Shown piece by piece: positions 13,852-16,393 of a stretch of 16,393 nt of DNA (its first letter is position 1; each line of letters opens with the position of its first letter). The DNA is taken from assembly GCF_003479605.1 (NCBI RefSeq), contig NZ_QUHR01000017.1:1-16393 (forward strand), read 5' to 3'. Under the pieces are notes generated by a model, which did not search any database, was not told the DNA's origin, and was given only the letters and a program-made list of their open reading frames with translations. Made by a program: the position numbers and the translations under genes. Origin of the DNA: Roseburia sp. AF12-17LB. GTDB taxonomy: Bacteria > Bacillota > Clostridia > Lachnospirales > Lachnospiraceae.

Positions 13852-14952
13852 TTATACGTTGAAACGGAATAAAATAATATCGCCATCCTGAACAACGTAA
13901 TCTTTTCCTTCCAGTCTTACCAGTCCCTTTTCTTTTGCTGCTGTCATGCTTCCACACTCAATCAGATGGTCATAGGATACCACCTCTGCACGTATAAATC
14001 CACGTTCGAAGTCGGTATGAATCTTTCCTGCCGCCTGCGGTGCCTTGGTTCCCTTGGTAATAGTCCATGCTCTTGTCTCATCTTCTCCTGATGTAAGGTA
14101 GCTGATAAGTCCTAACAATTTATAGCTTGCTGCAATCAGTTTCTCAAGACCGGATTCTTTTAATCCAAGGTCCTCTAAGAACATTGCTTTTTCATCATCA
14201 TCTAATTCCGCAATTTCCTGTTCAATCTGTGCGCAAATAACAAATACTTCACTGTTTTCTGCGGCTGCCTGTTCTCTTACTCTTGCAACATGTGGATTGT
14301 TTGCGCCATCATCTGCAAGGTCATCCTCACTTACATTTGCTGCATAGATAACCGGTTTTGCAGTTAATAAATTATAAGATGCAAACCATGCCTGCTCGTC
14401 CTCATCATCACTCAACGGATAAGTCTTTGCCATCTTTCCTTCTTCCAGATGTGCCTTTAAGGATTTCAAAAGTGCCTCTTCTTTTGCAAGTGTCTTGTCC
14501 ATTCTTGCCTGCTTGGTAACTTTTGCAATTCTTCTTTCCAAGATTTCAATATCAGAAAAGATAAGTTCTAAATTAATGGTCTCAATATCACGAACCGGGT
14601 CAATGCTTCCGTCTACATGGACTACGTTGGTATCTTCAAAACAACGTACAACATGAACGATGGCATCTACTTCACGAATATTGGCAAGGAACTGGTTTCC
14701 AAGTCCCTCTCCTTTGCTGGCTCCTTTTACAAGTCCTGCAATATCTACAAATTCAATGACTGCCGGTGTTACTTTCTTGGAATGATACATCTCGCCTAAC
14801 ACCTTCAGACGGTTATCCGGTACGGTTACGATTCCCACATTCGGGTCAATGGTACAAAACGGATAATTGGCTGATTCTGCGCCTGCTTTGGTCAGTGAAT
14901 TAAATAATGTACTTTTTCCTACGTTTGGTAAACCTACGATTCCAAGTTTCAT
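13852..14952 (-). CDS. ychF: Redox-regulated ATPase/GTPase YchF (OLA1 family)
   Basis: YchF is a conserved P-loop NTPase of the Obg group that binds ribosomes and, unusually, prefers ATP. The 366-aa protein has the expected length. Visible are G1 GLPNVGKST (7-15), the CTIDPNVG segment (33-40), and [20 protein letters not shown] (70-89) with the G3 motif. A degenerate G4, YAANVSEDD, replaces the NKxD of true GTPases, which fits ATP preference. The C-terminal TGS domain runs from about residue 282 and ends [14 protein letters not shown]. It is the only gene read from a promoter about 140 bases upstream, whose transcript begins with a long hairpin. No clear intrinsic terminator is seen in the 61 bases downstream. 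Confidence 0.97.
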   Translation of the reverse strand: MKLGIVGLPNVGKSTLFNSLTKAGAESANYPFCTIDPNVGIVTVPDNRLKVLGEMYHSKKVTPAVIEFVDIAGLVKGASKGEGLGNQFLANIREVDAIVHVVRCFEDTNVVHVDGSIDPVRDIETINLELIFSDIEILERRIAKVTKQARMDKTLAKEEALLKSLKAHLEEGKMAKTYPLSDDEDEQAWFASYNLLTAKPVIYAANVSEDDLADDGANNPHVARVREQAAAENSEVFVICAQIEQEIAELDDDEKAMFLEDLGLKESGLEKLIAASYKLLGLISYLTSGEDETRAWTITKGTKAPQAAGKIHTDFERGFIRAEVVSYDHLIECGSMTAAKEKGLVRLEGKDYVVQDGDIILFRFNV

Positions 14953-15042
14953 TTTATCTTTTACCTGTTCGAAAATCCTTAAGTTATCAGGTTTTTCGCC
15001 TTTCTATGTTATTTTACTACATAATTTATCATGCAAATTTTT

Positions 15043-15096
15043 AAGCTGTATCAAACTCTTTTCTGCCAAGTTGGCAAAAGGAGCTTAATACAGCCT
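15043..15096 (-). ncRNA. 54-nt hairpin at the 5' end of the ychF transcript
   Basis: AGGCTGTATTAAGCTC (15096-15081, minus strand) pairs with GAGTTTGATACAGCTT (15058-15043) over 16 bp, three of them G-U. The interior adds TTTT/AAAA and GCCA/TGGC around an ACT loop with a small bulge. It begins at about the expected transcription start from the -10 box at 15100-15105. No T-tract follows, so it is not a plain terminator. It could be a 5' stabiliser, a regulatory leader, a small RNA or the remnant of a small repeat element. Confidence 0.5.
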
Positions 15097-15099
15097 ATT

Positions 15100-15128
15100 A
15101 TTATATCATAAGTCTTATTATTTTGAAA
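15100..15128 (-). promoter_or_regulatory. Extended -10 promoter of ychF
   Basis: On the minus strand TGA-TATAAT (15100-15108) is a perfect extended -10 element; the -35 region at 17 bp (TTTCAA) is weak, as is common with extended -10 promoters. An inverted repeat GAAACCAT (15125-15132) and ATGGTTTC (15148-15155) overlaps and flanks the -35 region and may be an operator, or the decayed end of the fic transcript. Confidence 0.65.
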
Positions 15129-15176
15129 CCATCAAAATTTAAAGTTCATGGTTTCCGTCTATTATCGGTGAAAACT

Positions 15177-16099
15177 TTATTCATCCACAGATACCTCTAC
15201 AAGATTCCGGACAGAAAAATTTCCCTTTTCAAGTTGTTCTTTGGATTCCATTAACCAGTCATAATTCGCTTTATTGCCTATTACATGCATTTCTTCATTA
15301 GATAATTCATTATTTTCATCTAATAAAAAATTCATTAAGAATTTTTCTAAAAACTCCGTTGTTTCGTAGATTCCTTCTTTTATATTATTATAATTTGCAC
15401 GAACTAACGCATTTCTAAAATACCATGAATTTTCCGCAAACAAGTCATTCTCTGCTTTAAATCCCAGAATTCTGAGATACTTAATAAAAAATACCGCAGT
15501 TGTTCTGGTATTTCCTTCCCCGAAAACATGAATCTGCCACAATCTTGAAATAAACACTGCCAGATGATGAGTAGTTTCATCCATGGTCAGTCCATTATAT
15601 CTAAACTCCCTTTCCCGGGCAAAATCATATTCTAATGTTTCCCGCAAATCCAATGCACCACCATAGGAAACGGTATCTCCATACAGCACCCATTCTTTCT
15701 TCGTGATATTATAATCACAAATTTTCCGGCATGTGAATATATCCCCTTAAACAATTCCCGATGAATTGCTATATATTGCGTTGGTGAAAATGTAAATGCC
15801 TTTTCAGATAACAGTTTTGCTATTCTCGCTGATACTTTATCTGCTTCTTCTGTTCTTGATTCATCTTCTAATCTGCCAGCTCTGCTTTCATAATAGTTAT
15901 TAATCAACGCATCCGCTTCATCAACAGAAATTTCACCATCAATACTCTTCTTTGCTGTTTCATATAAATATTCAGATGGCTTTAATCCATCCACATCCTG
16001 TAATCCAATCGCTGTTGACCACGCCTGCCCCAGTTCTTTTCTGGTTGGAGGGAGATTTCTAATATATTCCTCAAATGAATCCCTTTTGATATCTCTCAT
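15177..16099 (-). pseudogene. Frameshifted Fic-domain protein
   Basis: Two overlapping reading frames (16099 to about 15725, then 15725 to 15177) join into one Fic protein of 307 aa if a single A is restored in the AAAA run at 15722-15725. The restored junction reads HAGKICDYNITKKEW, matching the family pattern HAGKIRDYN. Fic enzymes transfer AMP or another nucleotide monophosphate to proteins, and the active loop HVFGEGNTRT (191-200 of the restored protein) is intact. The N-terminal part carries GEISVDEA (55-62), reminiscent of the VbhA-type antitoxin helix, but I see no canonical [ST]xxx[ED][GN] inhibitory motif. The ATG at 16097-16099 follows GGGAGGAG; a GTG at 16120 would extend into it. 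The break could be real or a sequencing error. The Arg-to-Cys change at the junction suggests further decay. Confidence 0.8.
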
Positions 16100-16147
16100 G
16101 CAATGTCTCCTCCCTTTCACGAAAAAAGGAATTATTTCATATGTAAA

Positions 16148-16176
16148 ACCATATCAAAAATCCCTTATTTTTTCAA
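16148..16176 (-). promoter_or_regulatory. Probable promoter of the fic gene
   Basis: TTGAAA (16171-16176), a 17-bp spacer ending in the extended-10 TGA, and TATGGT (16148-16153) lie about 50 bases before the fic ATG on the minus strand. The -10 box is only a fair match, but the spacing and the TGn support it. Confidence 0.5.
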
Positions 16177-16311
16177 CCAATCCTCTTTCATCGAACTTAT
16201 ATTCTTAATCATATCTTATGTGTTAATATAATCTCAAAATCGTACCTATTCCCCAAAGCAGAAAAATTATTGGCTAAATACCTATTCAAATTAAATTTAT
16301 ATAAAAAATGA
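16177..16311. other. AT-rich spacer between fic and the hsdS fragment
   Basis: No gene, RNA or clear hairpin is visible here. Base composition is more AT-rich than in the housekeeping part. All frames are interrupted; the frame of the HsdS-like segment has a TGA at 16309-16311. Confidence 0.5.
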
Positions 16312-16393
16312 TTCTATTTATTCCGTACTTATTATTCAACTTGGGAACAGCGTAAGCTCGAAGAAATTGTAGAAAGAGTGACTAGAAAAAATC
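16312..16393 (+). pseudogene. HsdS-like type I restriction specificity fragment, cut by the window edge
   Basis: The last 17 codons (16342-16392) read WEQRKLEEIVERVTRKN, a very characteristic start of a target-recognition repeat in type I restriction-modification specificity (S) subunits of Firmicutes (usual form WEQRKLGEIVERVTRKN). Ten codons further upstream the frame hits a TGA (16309-16311), and between the two there is no ATG, GTG or TTG. The segment therefore lacks its own start and is either a decayed gene or a silent hsdS cassette of the kind swapped by recombinases in phase-variable type I systems. Only about 17 recognisable residues are available, so the gene call rests on one motif. 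Nothing in this window shows hsdM, hsdR or a recombinase. Confidence 0.6.

Overview
The window looks like a chromosomal segment of a Gram-positive anaerobe of the Clostridia, most likely a Lachnospiraceae gut bacterium. This rests on moderate GC with AT-rich spacers, strong AGGAGG-type ribosome binding sites, a zinc-form L31, a CBS/DRTGG family II pyrophosphatase, a DUF4364 regulator, a cysteine-rich YlmC/YmxH protein and a small MNISGIRP-type protein. No database was searched, so family names come from motifs and recall.

Layout. (1) 76-4809, minus strand: rho, rpmE (L31), yqhQ (DUF1385), prmC and prfA, a termination and translation-release cluster. PrmC methylates the GGQ motif of the RF1 encoded next to it. 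rpmE has its own promoter and leader, and a terminator separates it from yqhQ. (2) 4947-7633, plus strand: malic enzyme, a YhcC-type radical SAM protein overlapping it by one base, and a DUF4364 winged-helix protein, transcribed divergently from rho. (3) A hairpin at 7645-7685 separates convergent operons. (4) 7750-12339, minus strand: rimM, trmD, a tail-anchored coiled-coil protein, the CBS pyrophosphatase and a flavin reductase, read from a good sigma-A promoter at 12311-12339. (5) 12342-13851, minus strand: a small uncharacterised protein behind a sigma-D/FliA-like promoter, nrdR behind a strong sigma-A promoter and a 129-nt leader, and a cysteine-rich YmxH-like protein. (6) 13852-15128: ychF, whose leader starts with a long, nearly perfect hairpin. 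(7) 15177-16393, AT-rich and accessory in character: a fic gene broken by a one-base deletion, and at the window edge on the plus strand the start of an HsdS-like type I restriction specificity sequence without a start codon.

Most of the window is housekeeping sequence in recognisable order. The most interesting signals are regulatory or accessory: the sigma-D-like promoter on an unknown small protein, the candidate structured leader of nrdR, the 54-nt hairpin at the start of the ychF transcript, the broken fic gene next to an hsdS fragment, and the unusual surroundings of rimM-trmD. I found no CRISPR array, tRNA, rRNA, insertion sequence or prophage.
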